Below are positions 27,997-37,252 of a stretch of DNA of 64,000 nucleotides, one piece after another. The stretch is from Leptospira johnsonii. GTDB taxonomy: Bacteria; Spirochaetota; Leptospiria; Leptospirales; Leptospiraceae. Each line of letters opens with the position of its first letter. Positions within the stretch are counted from its first letter, which is position 1. The notes under the pieces were generated by a model. That model searched no databases. It was not told the DNA's origin and saw nothing but the letters and a program-made list of their open reading frames with translations. The stretch covers positions 124,001-188,000 of the forward strand of contig NZ_BFAY01000006.1 of NCBI RefSeq assembly GCF_003112675.1. The letters are read 5' to 3'. The position numbers were made by a program, and so were the translations under genes.

Positions 27997-29313
27997 ATGA
28001 GGAAACAATCCTTCATATTAATACTTACAGTCTTCATTGACATGATGGGATTTTCCCTCATCTTCCCTATCTTTCCGGAAACATTAAATCATTTCTTGGC
28101 CCAGGCAGGAGATCCTGTCTTAGATCTTTTGGCAGGTTGGACTTCCCGCATTTTGGACGGAAGGACAAGCGACTGGAAACTTTTTGTGGCTCTCTTTGGT
28201 GGGATCGTAGCAAGTTTATATTCTATCCTTCAATTTTTGTTCTCACCTATTTGGGGAAAACTTTCAGATAGTACCGGGAGACGACCGGTTCTAGTTTTTA
28301 CCTGCACAGGAAGTTTTCTAGGATACCTTGTTTGGCTTTTCTCCGGAAGTTTTTCCTTATTCGTTCTTTCTAGAATAGTCACTGGTCTTATGGGTGGGAA
28401 TGTTTCTGTGGCAACTGCTGCGATGGCGGACTCCACTTCAGAACAGGACAGAACAAAAGGAATGGGAATGATAGGCGCCGGGATCGGTCTTGGATTTATC
28501 GCCGGTCCTTCCATCGGTGGGATTTTAGCTCATACTGATCCTTCTTATCTTCTTCCTTTTCTACCATTGGAGAAGATGACAATCTTCCCTTCCGTCGCCT
28601 TGATGGCAACCGCTGCATCTTTTGTAAATTTACTCTTAATACTTTTCAGATTCAGAGAAACTCTTCCTCATAATTTACGTAAAAAATCGGAAGGCAGAAT
28701 TCACCCTGCATTGGGAGTTTTTGATCTTGGTTCCAGAGAGATCATGTATTTGGGATTCCTAAATTTATATTTTCTTCTCTTCTTCTCCGGATTCGAATTC
28801 TCTCTGAATTTTTATTTGGATCAATTCTTAGGATATAAACCGGTAAGTATAGGTTACACTTTCGTATATATAGGACTGATCATAGTTTTTGTACAAGGTG
28901 GAATTATCCGCAGGATCAGCGGAAAAGTCGCGGAAAAAAAAGTAGGACTTCTCGCCGCTGTATTCTTGATATTAGGATTTTCTTTCTTATATTTTTCAAG
29001 CACGTCTGTAATAGCTTCCGAACAATCCACATTCTTACTTTTCGTGGCATTGACCTTCTTGGCTATGGGCAGCGCATTCTTAAATCCAACTGTCTCTTCT
29101 ATCGTTTCCTTATTCTCTTCTCCAAGTGAACAGGGAAAAAATTTGGGGATCTTAAGAAGTTTAGGATCTTTCGGAAGAGGGATCTCGCCTATCTTATTCA
29201 GCGTAGTGTATTCCCAAAAAGGACCTCAGATTTCTTTCTTGGTATCTGGGATCTTAAGTTTTATTTTCTTAGGCCTGTTCATGTTTGTAAAACAGCCGCC
29301 TTCTAAGAATTAA
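27997..29313 (+). CDS. MFS transporter, TetA-like (DHA1) group
   Basis: 438 residues with about twelve hydrophobic segments. The A-motif is recognisable in the loop between helices 2 and 3 ('GKLSDSTGRRPVLVF'). The N-terminus 'FIDMMGFSLIFPIFPETL' has the Asp and Pro typical of drug/sugar proton antiporters such as TetA/Bmr. Role: inner-membrane export of a small molecule, substrate unknown. It ends with TAA on the same four bases as the stop of the convergent ACT-domain gene. Confidence 0.85.
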   Translation: MRKQSFILILTVFIDMMGFSLIFPIFPETLNHFLAQAGDPVLDLLAGWTSRILDGRTSDWKLFVALFGGIVASLYSILQFLFSPIWGKLSDSTGRRPVLVFTCTGSFLGYLVWLFSGSFSLFVLSRIVTGLMGGNVSVATAAMADSTSEQDRTKGMGMIGAGIGLGFIAGPSIGGILAHTDPSYLLPFLPLEKMTIFPSVALMATAASFVNLLLILFRFRETLPHNLRKKSEGRIHPALGVFDLGSREIMYLGFLNLYFLLFFSGFEFSLNFYLDQFLGYKPVSIGYTFVYIGLIIVFVQGGIIRRISGKVAEKKVGLLAAVFLILGFSFLYFSSTSVIASEQSTFLLFVALTFLAMGSAFLNPTVSSIVSLFSSPSEQGKNLGILRSLGSFGRGISPILFSVVYSQKGPQISFLVSGILSFIFLGLFMFVKQPPSKN

Positions 29314-29918
29314 AGAACTGCGTTTAAAGCTTCTTTCAATCTATTGAAGTGTAAATTTTCGTCCAGCTTGGATCCATTCTCCAATCTAAGTAAGAATGTG
29401 TCCCGCACCTGGCCTGAATCCGTTACCGCTTTAAAGGAAAGAATATCTACTCCGAATAAGAATAAGATCTGAGAGATTTCGAATAAGATCCCTGGTCTAT
29501 CTTCCATTCTAAGATCCATTACTGTAGAATCGCTGATCTCGGAGTTGAATAGGAAAATTTCCGGTGCATTCTCCACCTTGGCTCTTAAACTTTCCATCTT
29601 TTCAGGATGATTTGACAGATAGTTCATTACGGACATTCCACCATAAAACAACTCGTGAAGATCCGCATGAATCGCATTCAGATGTTCGTCCGTCATAGGA
29701 GAACCATCTATACGTTTCACTATGAAGATGTCCTGGATATAACCATCCGTAGATGTTTCGGCGATCGCTTCTTCTATATTCCAACCATGAACATAGAGAA
29801 CTGCGGTAACCCTATAAATGATCCCTATCTCATTTTTGGAAATATTGACCTTTAGGGCATAGGCCTCGCCCCTAGGAATGCAAGAGAGGTGCAGAGGTTT
29901 TCCTGGAGTAGTGATCAT
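29310..29918 (-). CDS. Tandem ACT-domain protein (GlnD-like C-terminus)
   Basis: 202 residues with two ACT domains, about 20-95 ('EIGIIYRVTAVLYVHGWNIEEA') and 130-202 ('DRPGILFEISQILFLFGVDIL'). Both carry the D/GxxG-type amino-acid binding turn ('RPGILFEI'). This is the arrangement at the end of GlnD uridylyltransferase, but no transferase domain is present, so it is a stand-alone regulator that probably binds an amino acid. It shares its terminal bases with the convergent MFS gene. Confidence 0.78.
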   Translation of the reverse strand: MITTPGKPLHLSCIPRGEAYALKVNISKNEIGIIYRVTAVLYVHGWNIEEAIAETSTDGYIQDIFIVKRIDGSPMTDEHLNAIHADLHELFYGGMSVMNYLSNHPEKMESLRAKVENAPEIFLFNSEISDSTVMDLRMEDRPGILFEISQILFLFGVDILSFKAVTDSGQVRDTFLLRLENGSKLDENLHFNRLKEALNAVL

Positions 29919-30051
29919 CGGATACCTTTGATGCTAAATGCTGAATTCCTGAACATTCTATCCATTGGAACCCAGACTTTTGCATTCTACTAACAATACT
30001 GCAAAAGGCGTGCCTTTTTTATAATTACTTAAAATAAAATAAGGGAAATTG

Positions 30052-30075
30052 AAAGCCCGGTCGGTTCCCGGGCCT
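30052..30075 (-). terminator. Hairpin downstream of the outer-membrane protein gene
   Basis: GCCCGG (30055-30060) pairs with CCGGGC (30068-30073). On the minus strand it is followed by TTTC, so it may terminate the gene at 30096; the T-run is short. Confidence 0.45.
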
Positions 30076-30095
30076 CACTTTTAGGGTAAGCTATT

Positions 30096-31316
30096 TTATA
30101 AAGCGAACTTGATACCAAGGTTCGCTGAATAGATCTTATCGTCGGTAGCCATTGCCTCTGCCAAAACCTTGAACATCAATATGTTCAATTCAAAACCACC
30201 TACGAAATAGTTCATCTGGGTTCTAACGTCGGCAGAGCCGCTAGTCCTTAAGGATAGTGTACCGCTTGCATTACCGTTCATCTGTTGGATGATCTCAGGA
30301 GGAAGACCGGAAGCGTTAGGATCTAAAGCCAAATATAGAGGGCCGCTTACTCCTAAATTCAATTTGGTATATCCAGTATTATTCGAAATACCAGCTCCCG
30401 CAAACAAGGTTAAGATATAGAAGAGTCGAACCCCCGTTCTAATATCTACAGGAACGGATTGCACCTTCGATTGATAAGCGAAGTTAACATCCGCATCCCA
30501 TCTACCTGTTGCAGGACCGAACTCTACTTTGACAGCATCTGTTCCACTTGGATGATAATTCATATTGATCTCTTCCCATTTTCTATGGAAACCGATCCCC
30601 AAACTAATACCTGTAAATCCGAAGAAGTCCAGTTTAGTATACCTTTCTCTTGCGATCTGGAATCGGACAGTCATTCCGAAACTGTTTACATTCCCTGACA
30701 TGGACAGATCCTTGGAAGTGGAATCACTCAAAGATTTTATATCACCGTTAGCGATATTACCTTGGAAACCATGGGCATAAATATTGATCCTATGTAGAAA
30801 GGATCTACCGGAGTTTTTATTCTTTTCGTCCGGATCCGCTTGATCCGCAGGTCCCTGTCCGAGTAACCATCCTAGGTTTACACCCGCCATTACCGCTGGG
30901 TTGATCGAAGCTCCTACATTCGGGAACTTAGGAATAGAAATATCGCTGTATTGGATATTGATATCGTCCTTTTGGACTCCGGCAACTCCAAGGCCCGCTC
31001 CCACTTGGAAACGGTTGATGGTCCCTGGTCCCATCATAGAAGCATTGATATTGGCGAGAACGGATGCGTCCGCCATGGACTTGGTCAGTTCGTTTAGATA
31101 TTCTTTACGAATGGTTTCTTCCAAACCATTGAACTGAGCCGCTGTCGAGGCTGGGATTAGACTACAAACATTGTTTCCGGAAGCAGGAGGAATACAGGAA
31201 ACCTGTGCTTCTGCGGAGGAAACCGGGATGAAATATAAGGAAGAAGCTAAGATAAGGAAGGCGGCATATCGAATATACCGCCCAATTCTACTCTCTAAAG
31301 GAGCCATTCGATCCAT
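30096..31316 (-). CDS. Outer-membrane beta-barrel protein, leptospiral type
   Basis: 406 residues. The N-terminal region carries a hydrophobic segment (YAAFLILASSLYFIPVSSAEAQ) with cleavage after AEA, then a mature region with two Cys (disulphide possible), and an array of amphipathic strands rich in Gly, Asn and aromatics such as 'GFTGISLGIGFHRKWEEINM' and a C-terminal 'YSANLGIKFAL'. The terminal hydrophobic residue pattern fits BAM recognition. Surface exposure and ligand binding (as in leptospiral surface adhesins) would be expected but cannot be shown here. The true start could be the second Met (MAPLESR). Confidence 0.7.
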   Translation of the reverse strand: MDRMAPLESRIGRYIRYAAFLILASSLYFIPVSSAEAQVSCIPPASGNNVCSLIPASTAAQFNGLEETIRKEYLNELTKSMADASVLANINASMMGPGTINRFQVGAGLGVAGVQKDDINIQYSDISIPKFPNVGASINPAVMAGVNLGWLLGQGPADQADPDEKNKNSGRSFLHRINIYAHGFQGNIANGDIKSLSDSTSKDLSMSGNVNSFGMTVRFQIARERYTKLDFFGFTGISLGIGFHRKWEEINMNYHPSGTDAVKVEFGPATGRWDADVNFAYQSKVQSVPVDIRTGVRLFYILTLFAGAGISNNTGYTKLNLGVSGPLYLALDPNASGLPPEIIQQMNGNASGTLSLRTSGSADVRTQMNYFVGGFELNILMFKVLAEAMATDDKIYSANLGIKFAL

Positions 31317-31350
31317 TTTACCCTTGGACGATGACTATTTCGAGATTATT

Positions 31351-32481
31351 TCAGAGTCCTAAACTTCCACCAATAATTTCTTTCATGATTTCGGTGGTTC
31401 CCGCATAAATCGTCTGGATCCTTGCATCCAAATACGCTCTTGCGATCGGGTATTCCATCATATAGCCGTATCCTCCGAAAAACTGGAGGCAGAGGTCAGT
31501 ATGACGTTTTTGCATCTCTGTGGAATAATACTTAGCCATAGAAGCCTCTACGGTTAATTTTTTTCCTGCGATATGCTCCGAAACCACTTTGTCGACGAAG
31601 GTACGGCACATTTCCAGTTCCGTAGCCATCTCCGCCATTTGAAATTTGATGTGTTGAAAACTTCCGATCTTTTTCCCGAAAGCCATCCTCTCTTTAATAT
31701 ATTTTAGAGTCATTCTTTGCACTAGTGCAGTGGCTTCTACCGCTGCGATCGCTAGTACGAGACGCTCTTGAGCGAGTTTCATCATCAAATAACGGAAACC
31801 TTGTCCGTCTTTTCCGATTACGTTCTCTTTGGGAACTACTACGTCGTTGAAGTATAATTCCGAGGTATCCTGGGCTTTTAGTCCGATCTTCTCGAGATTA
31901 CGGCCTCTTTCGAAACCTTTCATCCCCTCTTCTATCATAACAAGCGAAATCGTGCCGTTTTCATGTTTCACGGCGGTAATTACTAAATTTGCAAGCTGTC
32001 CGTTGGAAATAAATGTTTTTTGACCGTTGACCACATAATGGTCTCCTTTATCCACGGCAGAAGTCCTGAGACTTTTTAGATCAGAACCTGCTCCAGGCTC
32101 TGTCATAGCGACTGCTAAAATGCTGTCCCCGCTGCAACAACCAGGCAACCATCTCTTCTTTTGTTCTTCGTTCCCGTAAGCGCTGATATAAGGTGCGATT
32201 ACATCGTTATGAAGGGATACGAAAAACCCGCTGTTTCCGGATCTGGAAGATTCCTCTATTACAACAACGTTATATAGAAAGTCCGCACCCGATCCACCGT
32301 ATTCTTCCGGAACGTCCGGGCAAAGCAGTCCACTTGCTCCCGCTTTTTTCCAAAGTTCTTTCGGAACCATTCCGACTTTTTCCCATTCATGATGATGAGG
32401 AGCTACTTCAGTTTCGAAAAACTTGCGTGCCATATCGCGAAAAGCTTCATGCTCTTCGGTAAATTGTAGGACTCTTTCCAT
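31351..32481 (-). CDS. Acyl-CoA dehydrogenase, long-chain type active site
   Basis: 376 residues of a standard acyl-CoA dehydrogenase. FAD-binding signatures: 'AVAMTEPGAGSDLKSLRT' (residues about 123-141) and 'QFFGGYGYMMEYPIARAYLDAR' near the end. The usual catalytic Glu in the C-terminal 'YEGT' motif is Ala here (YAGTTEI, about 359-365), while a Glu lies at residue 239 in QERLVLA, the position used as base by long-chain and isovaleryl-type enzymes. Role: first step of fatty acid or branched-chain acyl-CoA oxidation. Not part of a visible beta-oxidation operon. Confidence 0.9.
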   Translation of the reverse strand: MERVLQFTEEHEAFRDMARKFFETEVAPHHHEWEKVGMVPKELWKKAGASGLLCPDVPEEYGGSGADFLYNVVVIEESSRSGNSGFFVSLHNDVIAPYISAYGNEEQKKRWLPGCCSGDSILAVAMTEPGAGSDLKSLRTSAVDKGDHYVVNGQKTFISNGQLANLVITAVKHENGTISLVMIEEGMKGFERGRNLEKIGLKAQDTSELYFNDVVVPKENVIGKDGQGFRYLMMKLAQERLVLAIAAVEATALVQRMTLKYIKERMAFGKKIGSFQHIKFQMAEMATELEMCRTFVDKVVSEHIAGKKLTVEASMAKYYSTEMQKRHTDLCLQFFGGYGYMMEYPIARAYLDARIQTIYAGTTEIMKEIIGGSLGL

Positions 32482-32495
32482 ATATATCCCCCGTG

Positions 32496-34646
32496 TCAGT
32501 AGACGGTATTCATTCTCATGTAAACGCCGGGGTTCCGTTTAATGTACTGGATGAGTTCGTTCTGAGAAATAGAGAACAATTCCGTTTCTGATTCTGCTTG
32601 GAACGTGTAATTGGACACCAGTTTTTTAGACATCGCGTAGATCTCTCCCACGAAATCCCCGTCGGTCAACTCGGCTAATTTTTTGCCGTGTTGATATACG
32701 CTTACTTTTCCATGACGAATGATATATGCCTCGTGGTAAAACGCTTTTTCCGCGATAAGCACTGAACCTTTGTTCACCTTGGAAAGTCTCATGATCATCT
32801 CTAATTGAGTGACTTGATGGCTTGTAAGTCCTTTAAAATGGCGCGAATCTAACAGCGTTTTCCATGAGTTACTATCACGAATGCTGTTCAGTCGTATTAA
32901 GTTTTGTCTTAGGTCTGTATTTCTAATAAACTGTAAGAATTTATTCTTCTCTATTGTAAGAGCTACTACATCTGTTTCCGCAAAAACGTCCGCGGCTCTA
33001 GGAAGATCCAAAACTAGAGAAGCTTCTCCGAAATATTCGTACTGACCGTATCGTTTAATGGGTGCTATATCGGAATCCCCGAGGAGTCCTTCGAATTTTA
33101 CGTTCCCGGAAGCGATGATATAGAATTTATCACCTGGAGTTCCCTTCTTGATAATCTGGTCTCCACGTTTGTATTTTTCATCGCGGACGATCAGTAGGAA
33201 TTCCTTCGCTTTTTCGATCGGGAATCCGCTAAATATATCTATTTGGCTTAGGATATCGAGAAGGTTATAAGCCTCCATATGTTTTGGAGGAGTGATCTCA
33301 GGATAAACAGTGTTCTCTATTCCGAAACGGGCCAATTTCAATTTGGTCCCAGGAGGCATATCCGTTCTTGCGATATGATATACGGTGATCTTTTCCTGGA
33401 TCTCAGGAGGAAGACTTGCTAGATAACTTACTCTTGTGTGAAGAGGAGGAATACCCGCCTCATGATAGATGATCCTTCTGTCCCAAGGAAATTCTTTTAA
33501 AAATTTCCAACGAGATTCAGGAAGAACTCCCTTCTCGTACATCTTATCGTGTACATCAGGTTCATTCAAATGATCAGATGTATACACAAAGGATTGGTCT
33601 TGGAAGAAGAACTCAAATCCTACAGAAGGGATCGAATGTAATGCATAATGAAAATTGAATTCTCCCCCATTGATCATCAAAGGTCTTCCGATGATGATTG
33701 GTTGGAAATGAAAAAGTTCCAGCAATTCCCTGCGTGGGATCTTAGTGAGAGCAGAATATTTTCGGATAAAACTTTCCATTACTGTTGCGGTGGCATGAAT
33801 AGTGATCTTGGTCTCTTCCATAATTTTTTGGAAGGTTCCTGCGTCATGATCCGCATGGCAATGAGTGAGAATAACGTGGTTAATTAGTTTCGGATTCACA
33901 TTGGACATGCGAAGCCACTCTGTCGAATTCACAGGCGGATCCACCATGATACCTTGGTGGTTTAACCAGATGATAAAGCCGGAAGTATTATCCTCAGGAT
34001 CGAATCCGTGAGAAGGTCCAAGACAAGTGATCCCGAGTAAAGGAGCTTGGAAAGGTTCCTTTAGTCTATGACCGATCTCGTATTTTATATTAAATCCAAC
34101 TTCTCCAGGGATCTCGGTCTCTTTCGTTCCATCAGTAATTCTAAAATCACCGGACGGAAGTTTACGTACCAAAACTTTTCCCAGGTTGACCATATTATCT
34201 CTATCGAATACTTGGAATTCGACTACATCGTCTAGTCCTTTGTATCCTCTGAAATAAGCCATCTCCGCTTTCATATCGGGAAAGCCGAAAGATTCCGCAC
34301 CGTCTAAGTATTCAGATTCCAAATTGATCTCTTCCGGACCCATTAAGGATTCTTTAAGCACGGTGATAAGCTGATCTTTTTGTTCAGCGGTACAGATGAT
34401 AGTGGTCTTTTTTTGTCTTAAGAAGAAGTTAAAGTAAATGGGGAATTCAAGCTCTGCCGTGCTGATCCCCTTTTCTACGTGGAAAAATTTATTAGGAAGT
34501 ATAAATACCAGGGGAGTCTTTTTTTCGGCCATCGTGTCTTTGATGGTTTCGGGAGGAGAGCCGATCTGAAAGAAGCCCTCGCTTGTTTCAACTAGATACC
34601 CCCCTCTAGGAAGTTCTATATATCCCCTGGTTTGTTCTTTTAGCAT
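32496..34646 (-). CDS. Metallo-beta-lactamase fold fused to two cyclic-nucleotide-binding domains
   Basis: 716 residues. The central domain (about 200-450) has the metal-binding HxHxDH motif as THCHADHDAG and a second His in 'TSDHLN' (later ligands), so a hydrolase is likely active. Residues about 475-590 form a cNMP-binding domain with 'GDKFYIIASGNV' and the phosphate cassette 'FGEASLVLDLPRAADV'; the second (about 600-716) is degenerate ('VGEIYAMSKK'). The N-terminal 190 residues are unassigned. The protein is cytoplasmic by the absence of a signal. Suggests a cAMP/cGMP-controlled hydrolase or cyclic nucleotide phosphodiesterase; neither is proven. Encoded next to thioredoxin. Confidence 0.8.
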   Translation of the reverse strand: MLKEQTRGYIELPRGGYLVETSEGFFQIGSPPETIKDTMAEKKTPLVFILPNKFFHVEKGISTAELEFPIYFNFFLRQKKTTIICTAEQKDQLITVLKESLMGPEEINLESEYLDGAESFGFPDMKAEMAYFRGYKGLDDVVEFQVFDRDNMVNLGKVLVRKLPSGDFRITDGTKETEIPGEVGFNIKYEIGHRLKEPFQAPLLGITCLGPSHGFDPEDNTSGFIIWLNHQGIMVDPPVNSTEWLRMSNVNPKLINHVILTHCHADHDAGTFQKIMEETKITIHATATVMESFIRKYSALTKIPRRELLELFHFQPIIIGRPLMINGGEFNFHYALHSIPSVGFEFFFQDQSFVYTSDHLNEPDVHDKMYEKGVLPESRWKFLKEFPWDRRIIYHEAGIPPLHTRVSYLASLPPEIQEKITVYHIARTDMPPGTKLKLARFGIENTVYPEITPPKHMEAYNLLDILSQIDIFSGFPIEKAKEFLLIVRDEKYKRGDQIIKKGTPGDKFYIIASGNVKFEGLLGDSDIAPIKRYGQYEYFGEASLVLDLPRAADVFAETDVVALTIEKNKFLQFIRNTDLRQNLIRLNSIRDSNSWKTLLDSRHFKGLTSHQVTQLEMIMRLSKVNKGSVLIAEKAFYHEAYIIRHGKVSVYQHGKKLAELTDGDFVGEIYAMSKKLVSNYTFQAESETELFSISQNELIQYIKRNPGVYMRMNTVY

Positions 34647-34677
34647 GGAAAATTCCGCCGCAGTCGAGATCGAATTT

Positions 34678-34992
34678 TTATTTATGTCTTTCGATGAAAC
34701 TTTTGATTTGCGCCTTAGGAAGAGCTCCTATGATCTTATCCACCAATTGTCCGTCTTTGAAAAGTAGAAGGGTCGGCAAAGATTGGATATTTAATTTTTG
34801 TGCCGTGTCCTGGTTGTCGTCTACGTTTAATTTTTTAATTTTTAGAATATCGTTCATCTCTGACGAAAGCTCTTCCAGAACCGGGGAGACCATTCTGCAG
34901 GGACCGCACCATTCGGCCCAGCAATCCACTAGAACCATGCCCCCGTTAATCTCCGAGCTGAAAGTTGAATCGTTTATTTCGGTCAATGCCAT
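34678..34992 (-). CDS. trxA: Thioredoxin
   Basis: 104 residues. The redox centre WCGPC has Cys29 and Cys32, with the buried Asp24-like residue and cis-Pro in 'LPTLLLFKDG'. Role: general dithiol reductant in the cytoplasm. Just upstream (minus) of the cNMP fusion gene with 31 bases between, so they may share transcription. Confidence 0.95.
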   Translation of the reverse strand: MALTEINDSTFSSEINGGMVLVDCWAEWCGPCRMVSPVLEELSSEMNDILKIKKLNVDDNQDTAQKLNIQSLPTLLLFKDGQLVDKIIGALPKAQIKSFIERHK

Positions 34993-35045
34993 GAGTTAGA
35001 TTTTCTCCTGTTTTTTTCCCACTCTTTATAACAAATTGGACGGGT

Positions 35046-35855
35046 CTATTTCTTCTTTTTCTTCTTTTCCTTCTCAGCTTCTATCGCTTCTACCTTCTCT
35101 TTTAGGGATTCTATCAGGGTTTTTGTCTTCCCCAGATCTTCCGTTTCGCCTGTGGTTTGCAGGATTTTACGGTTTACCTCCAAAAGGGATATGGATTTTT
35201 TCAGATCCCCGGCGTCCTGAGTGGACAAATCGAATTTGGCGCGATATTCCTGAGCGGCAAAGTTACAAAGTTCCAGGATTAAATTATAGTGTTCCTGTCT
35301 GGGATAATAAAACGGATTTTCTAAGTCTCTTTCCTTCTCGAAAGCCCTAAAGTCAAAAAGATTCTTACTGAGTATGGCGATTTTGAAATGGATCTCCGGA
35401 AAACTCCATTTCCATTTGGAGTTGGAGCCGAACGCCTCGATCGTGTTCGTGGTGCAGGTCCTGAGCCCCTTTACGTAATTCAGTCTTTGGAGGGGATTAA
35501 ATTCTATGATTTTAGCAAGAAGGTCCTTATTTTCCCCTAAACCGGACTCGAAGTCGGTTCCGACTACTTTCTCCATAAAGGAGATCGCGCTATAAATTTC
35601 TTTCCTCCCTTGGTTGAGGTAGGTATCCGATTTCAGATCCAGAATAGCGACAGAGATCTCATTGATCAGAAGACAGGTATTTATGTTTTTGATAGAATTT
35701 AAGGAAAGAGCCACATTGAAGTAAGGTTCCATTTTAGGATCTTTTCTGGATTGGGCTTTGAGAAGATTTCCTTCCTTCTTCAAATCCTCCAAAAATGCCC
35801 GAAAATCCGCCAGTTTTTCCTGGAATTCCTGCTTCTGTTCCTTAGTAAGAGCCAT
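35046..35855 (-). CDS. Hypothetical cytoplasmic protein with Lys-rich tail
   Basis: 269 residues, mostly helical, with a basic C-terminal run of Lys and no signal peptide. Motifs such as '[32 protein letters not shown]' do not match a family I recognise. It starts three bases after the stop of a 55-residue gene (35859-36026), so the two are coupled. Appears confined to leptospires as far as I can judge from its lack of familiar features. Confidence 0.7.
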   Translation of the reverse strand: MALTKEQKQEFQEKLADFRAFLEDLKKEGNLLKAQSRKDPKMEPYFNVALSLNSIKNINTCLLINEISVAILDLKSDTYLNQGRKEIYSAISFMEKVVGTDFESGLGENKDLLAKIIEFNPLQRLNYVKGLRTCTTNTIEAFGSNSKWKWSFPEIHFKIAILSKNLFDFRAFEKERDLENPFYYPRQEHYNLILELCNFAAQEYRAKFDLSTQDAGDLKKSISLLEVNRKILQTTGETEDLGKTKTLIESLKEKVEAIEAEKEKKKKKK

Positions 35856-35858
35856 TAA

Positions 35859-36026
35859 TTACACCTGCACATTTATCAAACTTCCGACAGAAAGGGCGTA
35901 CATATAATCGGAATTGGGAGTATTCTCCGCTTTTTTCCGATCTTCTTCTTGTTCTTCCGCTCCGCCAGGTTCTCGAACTGGAAGAGGAACGGAGATGGAA
36001 TCTAAGGGATTGGATTCTATTCTCAT
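35859..36026 (-). CDS. Small acidic protein, 55 residues
   Basis: Short gene read from ATG 36024-36026. Residues 1-30 are Pro- and Glu-rich (MRIESNPLDSISVPLPVREP), and the chain ends YMYALSVGSLINVQV. A GGA lies eight bases before the start. Three bases separate its stop from the next ATG, so it is translationally coupled to the 269-residue protein. The start is weakly supported because there are few supporting features; function unknown. Confidence 0.55.
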   Translation of the reverse strand: MRIESNPLDSISVPLPVREPGGAEEQEEDRKKAENTPNSDYMYALSVGSLINVQV

Positions 36027-36144
36027 AAACTCGTCCGTTTTTGCCGTTCTATCTGAACCGAAGTCCCAATAGAATTATCGGCTTGTTCCTACTAACTATT
36101 TGACATATATTACAGAGGCAAAATCCTAACTAAGGAGATAGTAT

Positions 36145-36390
36145 ATGTACGCACCACTCGCATTTTTAAATTTAGGCCCTTGGGAAATCTTTTTCATACT
36201 AGGTTTAGCTCTCCTACTTTTCGGGGGCAAGCGACTTCCCTCTTTAGCAAAGGATTTAGGGGACGGAATCCGCCAATTTCGCAAATCTCTTTCCGGAGAT
36301 TCCGAATCTGAATCTGCTAAAATCCAGGAACCTGAAACGAAACCGACGGCTCCAAGTTCTTCCCCTAAAAAATCCAAAAAATCCGCTTAA
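36145..36390 (+). CDS. tatA: Sec-independent translocase subunit TatA
   Basis: 81 residues: a short N-terminus, one transmembrane helix (GPWEIFFILGLALLLFGGKRL), the amphipathic helix 'PSLAKDLGDGIRQFRKSL' and a Ser/Lys-rich acidic-basic tail. This is TatA/E rather than TatB by size. Role: forms the pore-associated ring of the Tat pathway for folded, cofactor-bearing proteins. AAGGAGA precedes the ATG at a good distance, and TTGACA at 36100. A terminator separates it from tatC. Confidence 0.9.
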   Translation: MYAPLAFLNLGPWEIFFILGLALLLFGGKRLPSLAKDLGDGIRQFRKSLSGDSESESAKIQEPETKPTAPSSSPKKSKKSA

Positions 36391-36395
36391 TAATG

Positions 36396-36417
36396 AAAGG
36401 GGCCTTGGGGCCCTTTT
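36396..36417 (+). terminator. Terminator between tatA and tatC
   Basis: AAAGGG (36396-36401) pairs with CCCTTT (36411-36416) with a C103/G109 inner pair, ending in TTTT. It may be an attenuator that lowers tatC relative to tatA. Confidence 0.5.
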
Positions 36418-36447
36418 ATAACCGAGAAGGAATTCCAACCTTTCGAT

Positions 36448-37251
36448 ATGCCTTCTAAAAAAAAGCGCCTTTCAACTAGCGAAATGAAGTCACCTTCCAT
36501 CTCTGCCTCAGAGGAAAGTCTTCCTCATGACAGAGAAAAGTTTATGACCCTGGGTGAACATTTAGAGGAATTACGTTCCGTTCTAATACGTTCCATTCTG
36601 GTATTTACAGTTTTCTTCGTAGTAGCTTTGTATTTCGGAGAAGAGCTCCATAAGATAGTCATTAAACCGTACAAGAACATTTTGGGAGAATCCGCGACAT
36701 TCTACCAAATCAAACTCATGGCTCCTTTCATGGTTTATCTACGAACAGGATTTATGGTTTCTATCTTGATCACCTTTCCTTTCGCGTTAGCTTTTTTATG
36801 GGGATTTGTTTCTCCCGCATTGGAACCAAGAGCAGCAAGACTCGGAAAAGCACTAATCGCATTCTCCACCGTTCTATTTTGGCTGGGAGTTTGGTTATGC
36901 TGGGCCCAAGCATTTGAAAGTTTTTTAAAGATATTCTTAGTCACTGTTAGGCCTCTGGATATAGAAACCAAACTCCCTATAGACGAATACTATGACGTAT
37001 TCTTCAATATGCATCTGATCTTCGGATTGTCTTTCCAACTTCCGGTGATCATGGTATTACTCGCTGCAGTCGGAATATTAAAACTTTCTTTTTTACTCAA
37101 ACATTGGAGAGAAGCATTCATAGGGATCGCATTTGCGGCAGCGGTATTATCCCCCGGACCTGACGTGATCTCTATGTTGATGTTATTCGTTCCATTGTTG
37201 GTCTTGTTCGCAATCTCTTTGGTATTGATCGCAATCATAGAGAGGAAATGA
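36448..37251 (+). CDS. tatC: Sec-independent translocase subunit TatC
   Basis: 267 residues with a 35-residue polar N-terminus, the family signature '[18 protein letters not shown]' near 30-50, and six transmembrane segments. Role: recognises twin-arginine signal peptides and recruits TatA. No tatB is visible here; in spirochaetes TatA may serve both roles. Potential clients in the window would need a twin-arginine signal, but none was noticed. Confidence 0.93.
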   Translation: MPSKKKRLSTSEMKSPSISASEESLPHDREKFMTLGEHLEELRSVLIRSILVFTVFFVVALYFGEELHKIVIKPYKNILGESATFYQIKLMAPFMVYLRTGFMVSILITFPFALAFLWGFVSPALEPRAARLGKALIAFSTVLFWLGVWLCWAQAFESFLKIFLVTVRPLDIETKLPIDEYYDVFFNMHLIFGLSFQLPVIMVLLAAVGILKLSFLLKHWREAFIGIAFAAAVLSPGPDVISMLMLFVPLLVLFAISLVLIAIIERK

Positions 37252-37252
37252 A

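Noticed and set aside
36126..36377. Minus-strand frame opposite tatA
   Set aside because: Completely antisense to tatA with no start signal.
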